Part shown: positions 50,853-59,136 of the stretch, in pieces
Position numbering within the stretch: position 1 is the stretch's first letter
Layout of the letters: each line of letters begins with the position of its first letter
From: Flavobacterium sp. MDT1-60
Lineage (GTDB): Bacteria; Bacteroidota; Bacteroidia; Flavobacteriales; Flavobacteriaceae
NCBI RefSeq assembly: GCF_014844035.1
Contig: NZ_CP062159.1
Location: 5,146,001-5,210,000 of the forward strand
Reading direction: 5' to 3'
Length of the DNA stretch: 64,000 bases
Translations under genes and position numbers: made by a program
The notes under the pieces: model-generated
What the model saw: only the letters and a program-made list of their open reading frames with translations
Told to the model about the DNA's origin: nothing
Database searches by the model: none

Positions 50853-50860
50853 CAAAGGTA
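50853..50860 (-). promoter_or_regulatory. -7 element of the SDR gene
   Basis: On the minus strand TACCTTTG, 29 bases before the ATG at 50823. No convincing -33 TTG is present. Confidence 0.45.
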
Positions 50861-50912
50861 TCAGCGAAGTGCTCACAGAAACTTAAAGCAATCAAACAAG
50901 AAGTTACAAAAA

Positions 50913-51821
50913 TCAAACAATTTCGGTTACGCGATAGGTTTTAGGTGAAACCTGAACATTTTTCTTAAAGAAATTGATAAAATGAGACAATTCTTCGAAG
51001 CCCAAACACCAGGCAATTTCATTAATATTCCAATTGGTTTGTTTGAGTAAAATCATGGCTTCCTGGACAATTCTTTCAGAAATAATTTGCGAAGTTGTTT
51101 TCCCGGTGGTTTCTTTCAACGCTTTATTCAAATGATTTACATGCACATTTAACTGACTTGCGAATTCTGAAGGGGAACGGAAATTAATTTGTTGCGATAT
51201 GGATTCAATAGGAAATTGTCTTTCTAATAATTCTAAAAACAAAGAAGAAACCCGAATCGTCGCATTCGATTTACTATATAATGAAGTAGTTACCGTTTGT
51301 GTTTTTAAAGCTAAATGAATAATTTCGAAAACCAGATTTCGCAGCACATCATATTTAAAAGCATAATCAGAATTGATTTCATCAAACATTTTTAAAAACA
51401 CCACTTTTAAGGATTCCGCCAATTCCATTGAGACTGGAACAATCGGATTTCCGCCGGGCTGAAATAAAGGATATTCTTTTAAATTCCCAAACTGACTAAA
51501 AAAAGCTTCGGTAAAAATGCAGAAAAAACCCGTTTGATTTTCATCAATATGCTCCCAGCTATACGGAATTTGTGGATTCGCAAAAAACAAAGCCTGATCT
51601 TCAATCGCAACCACTTTATCAGCATAATGCACTTTGTTTTTGCCGATGATTAAACTCATTTTATAAAAGTCTTTTCGGGTATAAGGTAATGGATTACAAG
51701 TACTCCCAACATAATCATCCAATTTAAAAACATTAAAATGACCGATTCCCTTTTTAAGATTCTCGGGCATTCCGTTTATTTTAATGGTATAAAAATCTTC
51801 TAAGGTTTCTGTTAGCTTCAT
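50913..51821 (-). CDS. AraC-family transcriptional regulator
   Basis: A 302-residue regulator. The N-terminal part is a cupin-like sensor (YADKVVAIEDQALFFANP, PYSWEHIDENQTGFFCIFTE). The C-terminal hundred residues hold the double HTH of AraC (SPSEFASQLNVHVNHLNKAL, then NINEIAWCLGFEELSHFINF and FKKNVQVSPKTYR). It probably controls the SDR gene behind it. The start codon lies only four bases after a -7 element, so the transcript may be leaderless. Confidence 0.9.
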   Translation of the reverse strand: MKLTETLEDFYTIKINGMPENLKKGIGHFNVFKLDDYVGSTCNPLPYTRKDFYKMSLIIGKNKVHYADKVVAIEDQALFFANPQIPYSWEHIDENQTGFFCIFTEAFFSQFGNLKEYPLFQPGGNPIVPVSMELAESLKVVFLKMFDEINSDYAFKYDVLRNLVFEIIHLALKTQTVTTSLYSKSNATIRVSSLFLELLERQFPIESISQQINFRSPSEFASQLNVHVNHLNKALKETTGKTTSQIISERIVQEAMILLKQTNWNINEIAWCLGFEELSHFINFFKKNVQVSPKTYRVTEIV

Positions 51822-51825
51822 TTTA

Positions 51826-51833
51826 CAAAGTTA
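51826..51833 (-). promoter_or_regulatory. -7 element of the AraC-family gene
   Basis: On the minus strand TAACTTTG ends four bases before the ATG at 51821, leaving practically no leader. Confidence 0.4.
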
Positions 51834-51888
51834 CAAAAATCAATCTTTTTAATTAGAAAATGTGGCAATTAGAAAATTAGATAATTTA

Positions 51889-52304
51889 TTTGCAACCGTA
51901 CTATATAAATTTTATTACATAAAGGTTATCGTAGGGGCGCACATCTGTGCGTCTTATGCGGACCGATCTATAGGAAATAAAGGTTTGCCACTAATTCCAT
52001 TAATTTTCACGAATGCTTTGTAAAAAAAAGTTTGCCACAGATTAAAGGATTAAATAGATTATAATCTGTGTGAATCTTTTAATCTGTGGCAAAAAATTTG
52101 CAACCGTAATATAAATTTTATTACATAAAGGTTATCGTAGAGGCGCACAGCAGTGCGTCTTATGCGGACCGATCTATAGGAAATAAAGGTTGCCACAAAT
52201 TGCACTAATTTTCACGAATGCTTTGTGAAAAAAAGTTTGCCACAGATTAAAGGATTAAATAGATTATAATCTGTGTGAATCTTTTAATCTGTGGCAAAAA
52301 ATTA
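51889..52304. repeat. Two tandem copies of a 208-bp compound repeat
   Basis: The unit starts TTTGCAACCGTA at 51889 and at 52097. Each unit contains a GTAGAGGCGCAC-type REP element, a TTTGCCAC...CACTAATTTTCACGAATGC block related to the GxxExxY flanks, and a large hairpin (CCACAGATTAAAGGATT with AATCTTTTAATCTGTGG). The copies differ at a few sites. Together with 52305-52356 it fills the 0.54-kb gap between the AraC and SulP genes. Confidence 0.9.
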
Positions 52305-52356
52305 GTGGAAATTAGTGTAATTTGTGGCAAACCTTTTCACAAAGCATTCGTGGCAA
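52305..52356. repeat. Inverted half-copy of the GxxExxY-type repeat
   Basis: AAATTAGTGTAATTTGTGGC and TTTTCACAAAGCATTCGTGG run opposite to the two tandem copies and can pair with the block at 52190-52235. Confidence 0.8.
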
Positions 52357-52359
52357 CAG

Positions 52360-53889
52360 TTAAGAAACCACTTTATACGTAGGATCTTCAATTACATTCA
52401 CTTCTATAACCGCTTCGGCATTTTTGAGTAAAGTTCTGCAGTCTTCGCTAAGATGTTTGAGTTCGACAACTTTATTAAGCTGACTGTATTTCTTCGTTAG
52501 ATTATTCAGGGCTTCTATTGCGGACATATCAGCGACACGGCTTTCTTTGAAATCTATAATGACGTGATTTGGGTCGTTTTGTATATCAAACTTTTCCATA
52601 AAAGCGGCAATCGAACCAAAAAATAATGGTCCATAAATTTCATAATGCTTCACTCCTGCTTCATCAATAAAGTGACGCGCGCGGATTCTTTTGGCACTTT
52701 CCCATGCAAAAACCAAGGCTGAAATTATTACTCCGATCAATACGGCCAAAGCTAAATTATGAAGCAAAATAGTTACAACAGCCACCAGAATTCCAACGAA
52801 AATATCGTGTTTTGGCATTTTGTTGATGATTTTGAAACTTGCCCATTCAAAGGTTGTAATGGCGACCATCATCATAACGCCGACTAAAGCGGCCATAGGT
52901 AATTTGCCAATTACAGGCGCTCCAAACAGAATGATTCCTAAAATAGTCAACGCAGCTATGATTCCCGAAAGTCTGGCTCTTGAACCGGCACCAAGATTCA
53001 CCAAAGTCTGTGCGATCATGGGGCAGCCTCCCATTCCGAAGAAGAAACCGTTTAAGATATTCGAACTTCCCTGCGCAATACATTCCCTGTTGCTGTTTCC
53101 ACGGGTTCCGGTGATTTCATCTACAAGATTTAAGGTTAACAAACCTTCTGTCAATCCAACCGCTGCGACAATAACAGAATACGGAAAAATCACTTTGAAA
53201 GTCTCAAAAGACAAAGGAATCTCCGGAATATGAAAAGGTGGAAAACCGCCCTGAACAGAAGCGATATCCTGAACTGTTTTAGTATCAATATTAAAGATAA
53301 GGACAATGGCAAAAACCACCATAATCGCTACTAAAGAAGCCGGAACCGTTTTAGTTATTTTAGGAAAAAGCAAAACAATACCAATGGTCAACGCCACCAA
53401 ACCCAACATAATATATAAAGGTGTTCCCTGCAACCAGGCAACTTGTCCATTGTACATAGTTTTAAACTGTTCTAATTGCGACATGAAAATCACCACCGCC
53501 AAACCGTTTACAAAACCAAACATAACAGGCTGTGGCACTAACCGAATAAATTTCCCGAGTTTAAAAAGCCCAATACAAATTTGCACTACACCACCCAATG
53601 CGACGGCGGCAAAAACATATTCCATTCCGTGCGATTTCATCAGGGCGATCAAAACAATAATAGTAGCTCCTGCCCCACCCGAAATCATTCCGGGTCTTCC
53701 TCCAAAAATTGCCGTTACCAAACCCGCAATAAAAGCAGCATACAAACCCACCAAAGGCGGAAACCCAGCCAAAATAGCAAACGACAACGATTCTGGAATC
53801 ATAGTCATGGCAACTGTTAAACCGGCTAAAATTTCGTTTTTGTAATTGACTTTTTGAGTAAAGTCAAAGAGTTGGAAAGCTTTTTTCAT
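52360..53889 (-). CDS. SulP family anion transporter with STAS domain
   Basis: A 509-residue membrane protein with about 10-12 hydrophobic helices. It has the SulP entry motif (GLTVAMTMIPESLSFAILAG, FGGRPGMISGGAGAT) and a C-terminal STAS domain (about 400-500, VIIDFKESRVADMSAIEAL). SulP proteins carry sulfate, bicarbonate or other anions; the substrate cannot be read off. There is no carbonic anhydrase gene next to it in this window. Confidence 0.92.
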   Translation of the reverse strand: MKKAFQLFDFTQKVNYKNEILAGLTVAMTMIPESLSFAILAGFPPLVGLYAAFIAGLVTAIFGGRPGMISGGAGATIIVLIALMKSHGMEYVFAAVALGGVVQICIGLFKLGKFIRLVPQPVMFGFVNGLAVVIFMSQLEQFKTMYNGQVAWLQGTPLYIMLGLVALTIGIVLLFPKITKTVPASLVAIMVVFAIVLIFNIDTKTVQDIASVQGGFPPFHIPEIPLSFETFKVIFPYSVIVAAVGLTEGLLTLNLVDEITGTRGNSNRECIAQGSSNILNGFFFGMGGCPMIAQTLVNLGAGSRARLSGIIAALTILGIILFGAPVIGKLPMAALVGVMMMVAITTFEWASFKIINKMPKHDIFVGILVAVVTILLHNLALAVLIGVIISALVFAWESAKRIRARHFIDEAGVKHYEIYGPLFFGSIAAFMEKFDIQNDPNHVIIDFKESRVADMSAIEALNNLTKKYSQLNKVVELKHLSEDCRTLLKNAEAVIEVNVIEDPTYKVVS

Positions 53890-53896
53890 ACGGGCG

Positions 53897-53904
53897 CAAA
53901 TTTA
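53897..53904 (-). promoter_or_regulatory. -7 element of the SulP gene
   Basis: On the minus strand TAAATTTG ends seven bases before the ATG at 53889, so any transcript from it would be nearly leaderless. Confidence 0.4.
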
Positions 53905-54196
53905 GGGAATTTGGGGGTTAGAAATTAGAGAATTGAGAAAATGTGGCAATTAGATAATTTGTGTTGTTGGGCAACTATTCTAACTTAAATAATCAAAGGC
54001 TTCAAAAATCTTGACAAAACATTGTGTGGAGCAATACTTACAAGATTTTTATTTAAACAAACCATATTCAGCTAAAACTAAACAACTAAACTATAATATG
54101 TTTGTTTTTTTTGTAATAAAACACGTATAAATACCTAGTCAGAATTCTTAAACAAATGTTAATATTGCCCAAACAAATTTATCAAACCAAAACCTA
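53905..54196. other. Divergent intergenic region
   Basis: It holds a -7 element for the plus-strand cluster, TATGTTTG (54097-54104), and the motif CACGTATAAATAC (54122-54134) with AATTCTTAAAC 21 bases on. Both words recur near 63.54 kb. The rest shows only AATTAGATAAT-type words. Confidence 0.45.
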
Positions 54197-55360
54197 ATGA
54201 TTATGAAAAAAACTTTACTATTTATTTTTTTATTGATGTCTGCTTTTTCCATTGCTCAAACTATTCCTTTTAAATTTAAAAATGCGAGAGACGAAAAAAA
54301 CATCATTCAACCTGACCTAAAAGCTTTTAGAAAATACAAAGACAGCTTGAGAGATAAAGGCGAAAAACTAATACAAAATGACACAGTAAAAGATTACTAC
54401 AAAATTCTAAAAAATAAATTTGAAACTCTAGCAAAACAAAAAGAAAAGGAAATAGATGAGTTATACGAGCATGAAAGAACGAAACTGTTAGATTCATTAG
54501 AAAAAAATGATTTTAATGAAAAAGAACTTTTAAAAATTAGAACACAACTTGAAGGATTAGATGATGAAATGTATGCTGCAAAAAAGATTGTACGTAATTT
54601 AATAGAAGCTTCAGAAGAAATGGAATATAAATCAAGAAACCTTGAAAAATTTAAACGCTTTCCTGTGAGATTTAATTCATCTGTTGATGCACAATTATAT
54701 TATGACTATTATGCGAAAGATAAAAAAACTCAATTTCTAAAAAACTCCGTAATATCTTTTAGTTCTGATGGAGGAAACGCTTCTATATATAACGAATTAT
54801 TTGCAGATTATTTTGGAGGAGTACGTGTTGGAATTGGAGCTTTAGTTAGTAATAAACCAACTGTAAAAAAAGATTCAGTGGGCATTCCCATAATTGATTC
54901 CGTGAGTATTCAAAAAGATGCGGTACAACGACTTTTAGGCGGCGGTGGCAATATATCTATTAATGGTAGCTATCCTTTACTAGGTTATGAAAACAATAAT
55001 AACTCATTTGCCTTTAAACTTATTTTACCCCTCAAACTTTCATGTGACGTTCCAATACTTGGCACAGAAAACAAAGATTATTCTATTAATTATGATGCTG
55101 GACTTGAAGGAAGTATATTTTATACAGGAATATTAGACATTCTAACTTTTTATACAAATTTCAAAGGCTCTATCATAGGTGGTAATGATATGTTTTACAA
55201 ATATCTTAATAAAGAAAGTAAACCATTCTTTTTTGGTCAACTTTCCGCTGGAATTGCTTTTAATTCTACATTTAGAATTAGCTGGAATTATTATTATGGA
55301 GATAGTTTTGTAAACAAAAATTTTCCCGCAACAATTTCTTTTACAATTATACCTAATTAA
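54197..55360 (+). CDS. Exported coiled-coil and beta-rich protein, unknown function
   Basis: A 387-residue protein with a signal peptide (about 1-22, SIAQT). Residues about 45-145 are strongly charged and helical (coiled coil), and the remaining two thirds are beta-rich with Gly/Asn/aromatic patterns as in an outer-membrane barrel (GGVRVGIGALVSN, GQLSAGIAFNSTFRISWNYY, ending in a hydrophobic strand). It is the first of three same-strand genes with 66- and 88-base gaps. I recognise no family. Confidence 0.8.
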   Translation: MIMKKTLLFIFLLMSAFSIAQTIPFKFKNARDEKNIIQPDLKAFRKYKDSLRDKGEKLIQNDTVKDYYKILKNKFETLAKQKEKEIDELYEHERTKLLDSLEKNDFNEKELLKIRTQLEGLDDEMYAAKKIVRNLIEASEEMEYKSRNLEKFKRFPVRFNSSVDAQLYYDYYAKDKKTQFLKNSVISFSSDGGNASIYNELFADYFGGVRVGIGALVSNKPTVKKDSVGIPIIDSVSIQKDAVQRLLGGGGNISINGSYPLLGYENNNNSFAFKLILPLKLSCDVPILGTENKDYSINYDAGLEGSIFYTGILDILTFYTNFKGSIIGGNDMFYKYLNKESKPFFFGQLSAGIAFNSTFRISWNYYYGDSFVNKNFPATISFTIIPN

Positions 55361-55426
55361 AAATTATGCATACTTAAATTGAATAAGAGTGATTCTAAAT
55401 TTCATAGCAACTAAAAGTAAAAAAAA

Positions 55427-56149
55427 ATGTTTAAACTCAATTATAGTGAAACAGGCGATATAGCCTTAAAAAATCAAAATACACTACGCAAAATTGTTGG
55501 TGTTTTGGGAATGCTTCTTCCTATTGCTTTATATCTTTTTGTAGAAATTGACAGTAGATTCTCGACTGTCTTGCCATCAATTAGTCACTATTATTTCACT
55601 CGGGCATGTGGAATTTTCATCATAATAATAAGTATGCTTTCTGTTTTTCTTTTGATATATAAAGGCGAAAAATCTCAAGACTTCTATGTTTCAGCTATTG
55701 CAGGAATATCGTCCCTTTTACTTCTATTATTCCCTACTGACAATTTAGATAAAGAAATCTATTCTGTCTCGGTAACTACACTAAATATAAGTGATTTCAG
55801 AATGTATTTTCATTTCGCATGTGCGGGAATTTTTCTCATGGCACTGGCTTATATGTCCGCTTTTTTGTTTACAAAATCAGATGTCCCTTCCAAAATGCGA
55901 GGAAAGCGAAAAAAAATTAGAAATAGAATATATCGAACATGTGCTGTTCTAATAGTCTTGGCAATACTTACAATCATAATTTGCAAACAATTTTTTAATG
56001 ATATATACTCTTCCTATCCAATAACGTTTTGGATGGAAGTTGTAGCAGTAGAAGCGTTTGGATTTTCATGGTTAGTTAAAGGGGAGGCCATTTTGCAGGA
56101 TTCTAAAAACGATAAAGATAATCCTGCTGTTCTGACGGGTGCACAATAG
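55427..56149 (+). CDS. Six-helix membrane protein, unknown function
   Basis: A 240-residue inner-membrane protein with about six hydrophobic segments (25-42, 62-82, 90-105, 125-148, 170-188, 203-215). Between the first two lies PSISHYYFTRACGIF, a conserved-looking loop with Ser-His-Tyr-Tyr. Positively charged residues cluster at 155-168. It sits between an exported barrel-like protein and a papain-like protein. I cannot assign a family with confidence. Confidence 0.75.
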   Translation: MFKLNYSETGDIALKNQNTLRKIVGVLGMLLPIALYLFVEIDSRFSTVLPSISHYYFTRACGIFIIIISMLSVFLLIYKGEKSQDFYVSAIAGISSLLLLLFPTDNLDKEIYSVSVTTLNISDFRMYFHFACAGIFLMALAYMSAFLFTKSDVPSKMRGKRKKIRNRIYRTCAVLIVLAILTIIICKQFFNDIYSSYPITFWMEVVAVEAFGFSWLVKGEAILQDSKNDKDNPAVLTGAQ

Positions 56150-56237
56150 AGCAGATAAAAGTAACTACCTCAAAACGACATTAGAACGGATATAAACATC
56201 TAATTCCTTTAAGTGCTGTTAATTTAAAAAAAATACA

Positions 56238-57011
56238 ATGAAAAAAACATATTTAATCTTATTTTTATTCTTCTCAATATTTTCTGTTAAAAGTCAAGAG
56301 CAGCTAAATAAGGTAGATTTATCAAACTACTGCCCGTACAGTAAAACTCAATTTGAAGCAACATGCTATGCATACGCATTTGCATATACAGCTCTATCAA
56401 TTAGTTATTGCGTGAAAAACAATATAACAGATCGAGAGCTAGTAGAAACAAATGCTTTTTCTTCAGGATTTATTGCCAGCATACATAGAAAACAATCTTT
56501 TTTTAATCCTAAATGCGGAATGAATGGATCATATGATGTTGATATAGAAATTTTTCAAAAATATGGATGTCCTAAACTAAAAGATTTTAGTAAGGATTGT
56601 ACAACCAAAATTCCCAATGAAGTTTTTAAAAAAGCAAAAGAAACAGCTCTTAAAGAATATAAATACATTCAGGATAAACCAGATACTTCACAAGAAGCCA
56701 TTTCAAATATCAAAGAGATATTATCAAAAAAAACTCCAGTTTTAATTGTCTTAAATATGACTGATGATTTTTCACGACTTGGTCGCAACTGCAATGAGAC
56801 ATTACCTGTTTTAAAACATGAAAAAAAATCTAAAACGGCACACGACATATGTATTATAGGCTACGATGACGATTCTAGTTCAAAATATTTTGGACGATTT
56901 TTAATAAAAAACAATTATGAAATCTGGGGTGACGAAAGAAATATGGCTTGGGTTAAATATGAAGACATGATGTATATGATCACTAGTGCCCTATATTTTA
57001 CAATTGATTAA
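56238..57011 (+). CDS. Papain-like (C1) cysteine peptidase family protein
   Basis: A 257-residue exported protein with a signal peptide (about 1-20). The papain-type catalytic set is visible: Gln 38 and Cys 43 in QFEATCYAYAFAY, His near 202 in TAHDICIIGYDDD, and Asn near 225 in FLIKNNYEIWGDERNMAWV. There is no long propeptide, so it may be active as made or act as a binding protein. It is the last gene of the 54.2-57.0 kb cluster, which suggests a role with the membrane and barrel-like proteins before it. Confidence 0.75.
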   Translation: MKKTYLILFLFFSIFSVKSQEQLNKVDLSNYCPYSKTQFEATCYAYAFAYTALSISYCVKNNITDRELVETNAFSSGFIASIHRKQSFFNPKCGMNGSYDVDIEIFQKYGCPKLKDFSKDCTTKIPNEVFKKAKETALKEYKYIQDKPDTSQEAISNIKEILSKKTPVLIVLNMTDDFSRLGRNCNETLPVLKHEKKSKTAHDICIIGYDDDSSSKYFGRFLIKNNYEIWGDERNMAWVKYEDMMYMITSALYFTID

Positions 57012-57194
57012 ATAACAACAAAATTATCTAATTTTCGAATTGCCCCATTATCTAATTTTAAAAAAAACCTCAACTAACACAACTAAACCTGATCAAAGTA
57101 TTACTTACTCAACCCGCCTTTTAAGTTTACAAGCATAATAATTAAAATAAAAAATTATGCCCGATCGCGCGGATCTACCCCCAACCAACACGAT

Positions 57195-57766
57195 GATAGC
57201 GCGGATTTGCAATCCGTGCCCGCAAAGATAAGACACAAAGTATTTTACAAAGTAATCTTGACAAACTGTGTGGGCACGGATTGCAAATCCGCGCTATCTG
57301 TGCCTATCTGTGCGCAAGTGGTGTCTTTAACATAACATATATCAAGTTATTGATTATATATGCTAATTGATACTAAAGCATTTTAATATTTTGTTACCGC
57401 AAAGACTCAACTATTATATTAAGAAAACTTGAAAAACTATGCGGGCACGGATTACAAATCCCGATCGCGCAGATATAGACATCACCACGCGACGATAGCG
57501 CGGATTTGCAATCCGTGCCCGCAAAGATAAGACACAAGTATTTTACAAAGTAATCTTGACAAACTGTGTGGGCACGGATTGCAAATCCGCGCTATCTGTG
57601 CGCAAGTGGTGTCTTTAACATAACATATATCAAGTTATTGATTATATATACTAATTGACACTAAAACATTTTAATATTTTGTTACCGCAAAGACTCAACT
57701 ATTATATTAAAAAAACTTGAAAAACTGTGCGGGCACGGATTACAAATCCGCGCTATCGTTGTGGTT
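57195..57766. repeat. REP array of the RAYT gene, two ~300-bp tandem units
   Basis: GATAGCGCGGATTTGCAATC starts units at 57195 and 57494. Each unit carries a forward REP element (GCGGATTTGCAATCCGTGCC), an inverted one (GGCACGGATTGCAAATCCGC) and a third, variant inverted one (GGGCACGGATTACAAATCC). The spacers are also conserved between units. A partial element (CGATCGCGCGGATC) lies just before at 57162-57175. It fills most of the 0.8-kb gap before the transposase; 57012-57160 shows only AT-rich DNA. Confidence 0.95.
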
Positions 57767-57791
57767 AAATAAAAGATAAAAATTATTTTTG
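57759..57791 (+). promoter_or_regulatory. Promoter of the RAYT gene
   Basis: TTG (57759-57761), 22 bases, then TATTTTTG (57784-57791), 31 bases before the ATG. The TTG belongs to the end of the last REP element. Confidence 0.5.
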
Positions 57792-57821
57792 TAGCTTTTT
57801 TACTATGTTAAATTAAAAAAC

Positions 57822-58376
57822 ATGTCTACAAAATACAAAGCTACTACATCTGGAAATGCTTATTTTATAACTTTAACAACTGTTGGCTGGGTTGACGTTT
57901 TTACACGAGTCAATCAAAATTATACCATAATTAATGCTTTGCAATATTGTCAAAAAAATAAAGGTTTAGAAATTTATGCCTATTGCATAATGTCAAGTCA
58001 TATTCATCTACTTTGTCAGGCAGTAGATGGCTTTATTTTATCTGATGTCATAAGAGATTTAAAAAAATTTACCTCGAAGAAAATTATTCAAACCATAATT
58101 GAAGAACCAGAAAGCCGAAGAGAATGGCTTTTACCGCATTTCGAGAAAGCCTGTGAACATCTCAAAAGAGATCAAAAATATAAAGTGTGGCAAAATGGTT
58201 ATCATGCTGAAATTGTAGAAAGCAATTGGTTTATTAAACAAAAAGTAAATTACATTTATAATAATCCCGTTGTTTACAAAATCGTTACATTGCCTGAAGA
58301 TTATTATTTTAGCTCGGCTAGAAATTATGCGGATTTAACTAATGAGCTCGAAGTTATCGTTTTGACCTTGTTATAA
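57822..58376 (+). CDS. REP-associated tyrosine transposase (RAYT, Y1 family)
   Basis: A 184-residue single-strand transposase-like protein. It has the HUH motif His 60 and His 62 in MSSHIHLL and the likely nucleophile Tyr 144 in KVNYIYNNPV. The N-terminus is FITLTTVGWVDVF. RAYTs cut and join REP hairpins and are regarded as domesticated relatives of IS200/IS605 transposases. REP elements lie on both sides (57195-57766 and 58384-58414), as expected. The frame is intact. Confidence 0.92.
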   Translation: MSTKYKATTSGNAYFITLTTVGWVDVFTRVNQNYTIINALQYCQKNKGLEIYAYCIMSSHIHLLCQAVDGFILSDVIRDLKKFTSKKIIQTIIEEPESRREWLLPHFEKACEHLKRDQKYKVWQNGYHAEIVESNWFIKQKVNYIYNNPVVYKIVTLPEDYYFSSARNYADLTNELEVIVLTLL

Positions 58377-58383
58377 ATAACTT

Positions 58384-58414
58384 TACGGGCACGATTTGCA
58401 AATTCGCGCCATCA
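58384..58414. repeat. Degenerate REP element behind RAYT
   Basis: TTACGGGCACGATTTGCAAA and CGCGCCATC match the inverted REP of the array with one lost base and a few changes. Confidence 0.75.
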
Positions 58415-58445
58415 TAATTTCCATAAACGTTAAGATTATACAAGT

Positions 58446-58535
58446 ATGAAAAACTCTCAAACAACAAATAAAAATAAAAACTGGCTCAAAATAATAGTCG
58501 AAACTTTACTAGATTTTATTCTAATGTGGAAATGA
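58446..58535 (+). CDS. Possible 29-residue small protein
   Basis: ATG at 58446 to TGA at 58533-58535. Basic, Asn/Lys-rich start, then a short hydrophobic helix (NWLKIIVETLLDFIL). It resembles the small smalltalk-type membrane peptides I know from Bacteroidota only in general shape. No clear ribosome binding site or promoter. Confidence 0.2.
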   Translation: MKNSQTTNKNKNWLKIIVETLLDFILMWK

Positions 58536-58557
58536 TATTATTATTTCAAGAAGCTCA

Positions 58558-58662
58558 TTTTTATTTTATAACGTGTTAGAAAAATCAGAGCCAAACCTAT
58601 TTGCCTTTTCGACAATTCCGGAAAATATTACAACGGGATCTTTATTCACAGGAACCCTATTT
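58558..58662 (-). pseudogene. Decayed copy of the DoxX-like gene
   Basis: About 105 bases align clearly with 62307-62412 inside the DoxX-like gene (for example GAGCCAAACCTATTTGCC against GGGCCAAACCTATTGCC, then TTCGAC, CCGGAAA and GATCTTTAT). The match covers roughly residues 39-74 of that protein on the same strand. Frame is lost and no start or end remains. The following 58663-58897 holds only a GTGAATTGTGAATT/AATTCAC inverted repeat near 58850-58896. Confidence 0.7.
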
Positions 58663-58897
58663 CCCTCAAAGAAAAAGTAATAATGAAGATAAACTGTTGT
58701 ACTAAGTCAACTGTTTCAAAAGAAAAACTAAAACGGTAAGAATGAAACTTATCATAATGTAATTTTGGGAATTAATTTCAAAAAATCGCGATACAAAATT
58801 ATCAATAACCGCGAGATAAACAGCTGCGTATTTATACCTGATTTTGTGAATTGTGAATTATTAATTCAATTTATAACTTAAGATCTACAATTCACAA

Positions 58898-59110
58898 CTA
58901 ATCAAGTATTATACAAATAAATCCCAGACGATTTACATATTCTATAATAGGATTCAATTGTAAATTCACGCCTTCAATCCGCAATATTTTATCACAGTCT
59001 TCCAGATCAAAATTGACTTTATACGTTGGGAATTGTCGCCGAATAAAGGCAATAATATAATTTGTATCTGATTCTTTTTCAACATTTGTTTTAAAAATCT
59101 CAACCACCAT
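58898..59110 (-). CDS. Small ferredoxin-like-fold protein
   Basis: A 70-residue cytoplasmic protein (MVVEIFKTNVEKESDTNYII). It has the beta-alpha-beta pattern and DLEDCDKILRIEG block seen in small HMA/copper-chaperone-like proteins, but lacks the CxxC metal motif. It follows the outer-membrane barrel gene by 26 bases and is probably cotranscribed with it. Function unknown. Confidence 0.7.
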   Translation of the reverse strand: MVVEIFKTNVEKESDTNYIIAFIRRQFPTYKVNFDLEDCDKILRIEGVNLQLNPIIEYVNRLGFICIILD

Positions 59111-59136
59111 AATTATTAATTTTAATTACTCTTAAA

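Noticed and set aside
52820..53845. Plus-strand open frames opposite the SulP gene
   Set aside because: Composition is the reverse image of membrane helices and no promoter or start context is seen.
57195..57766. CRISPR-like repeats before the RAYT gene
   Set aside because: Repeats are palindromic REP elements in alternating orientation with repeated, not unique, spacers, next to a RAYT transposase.
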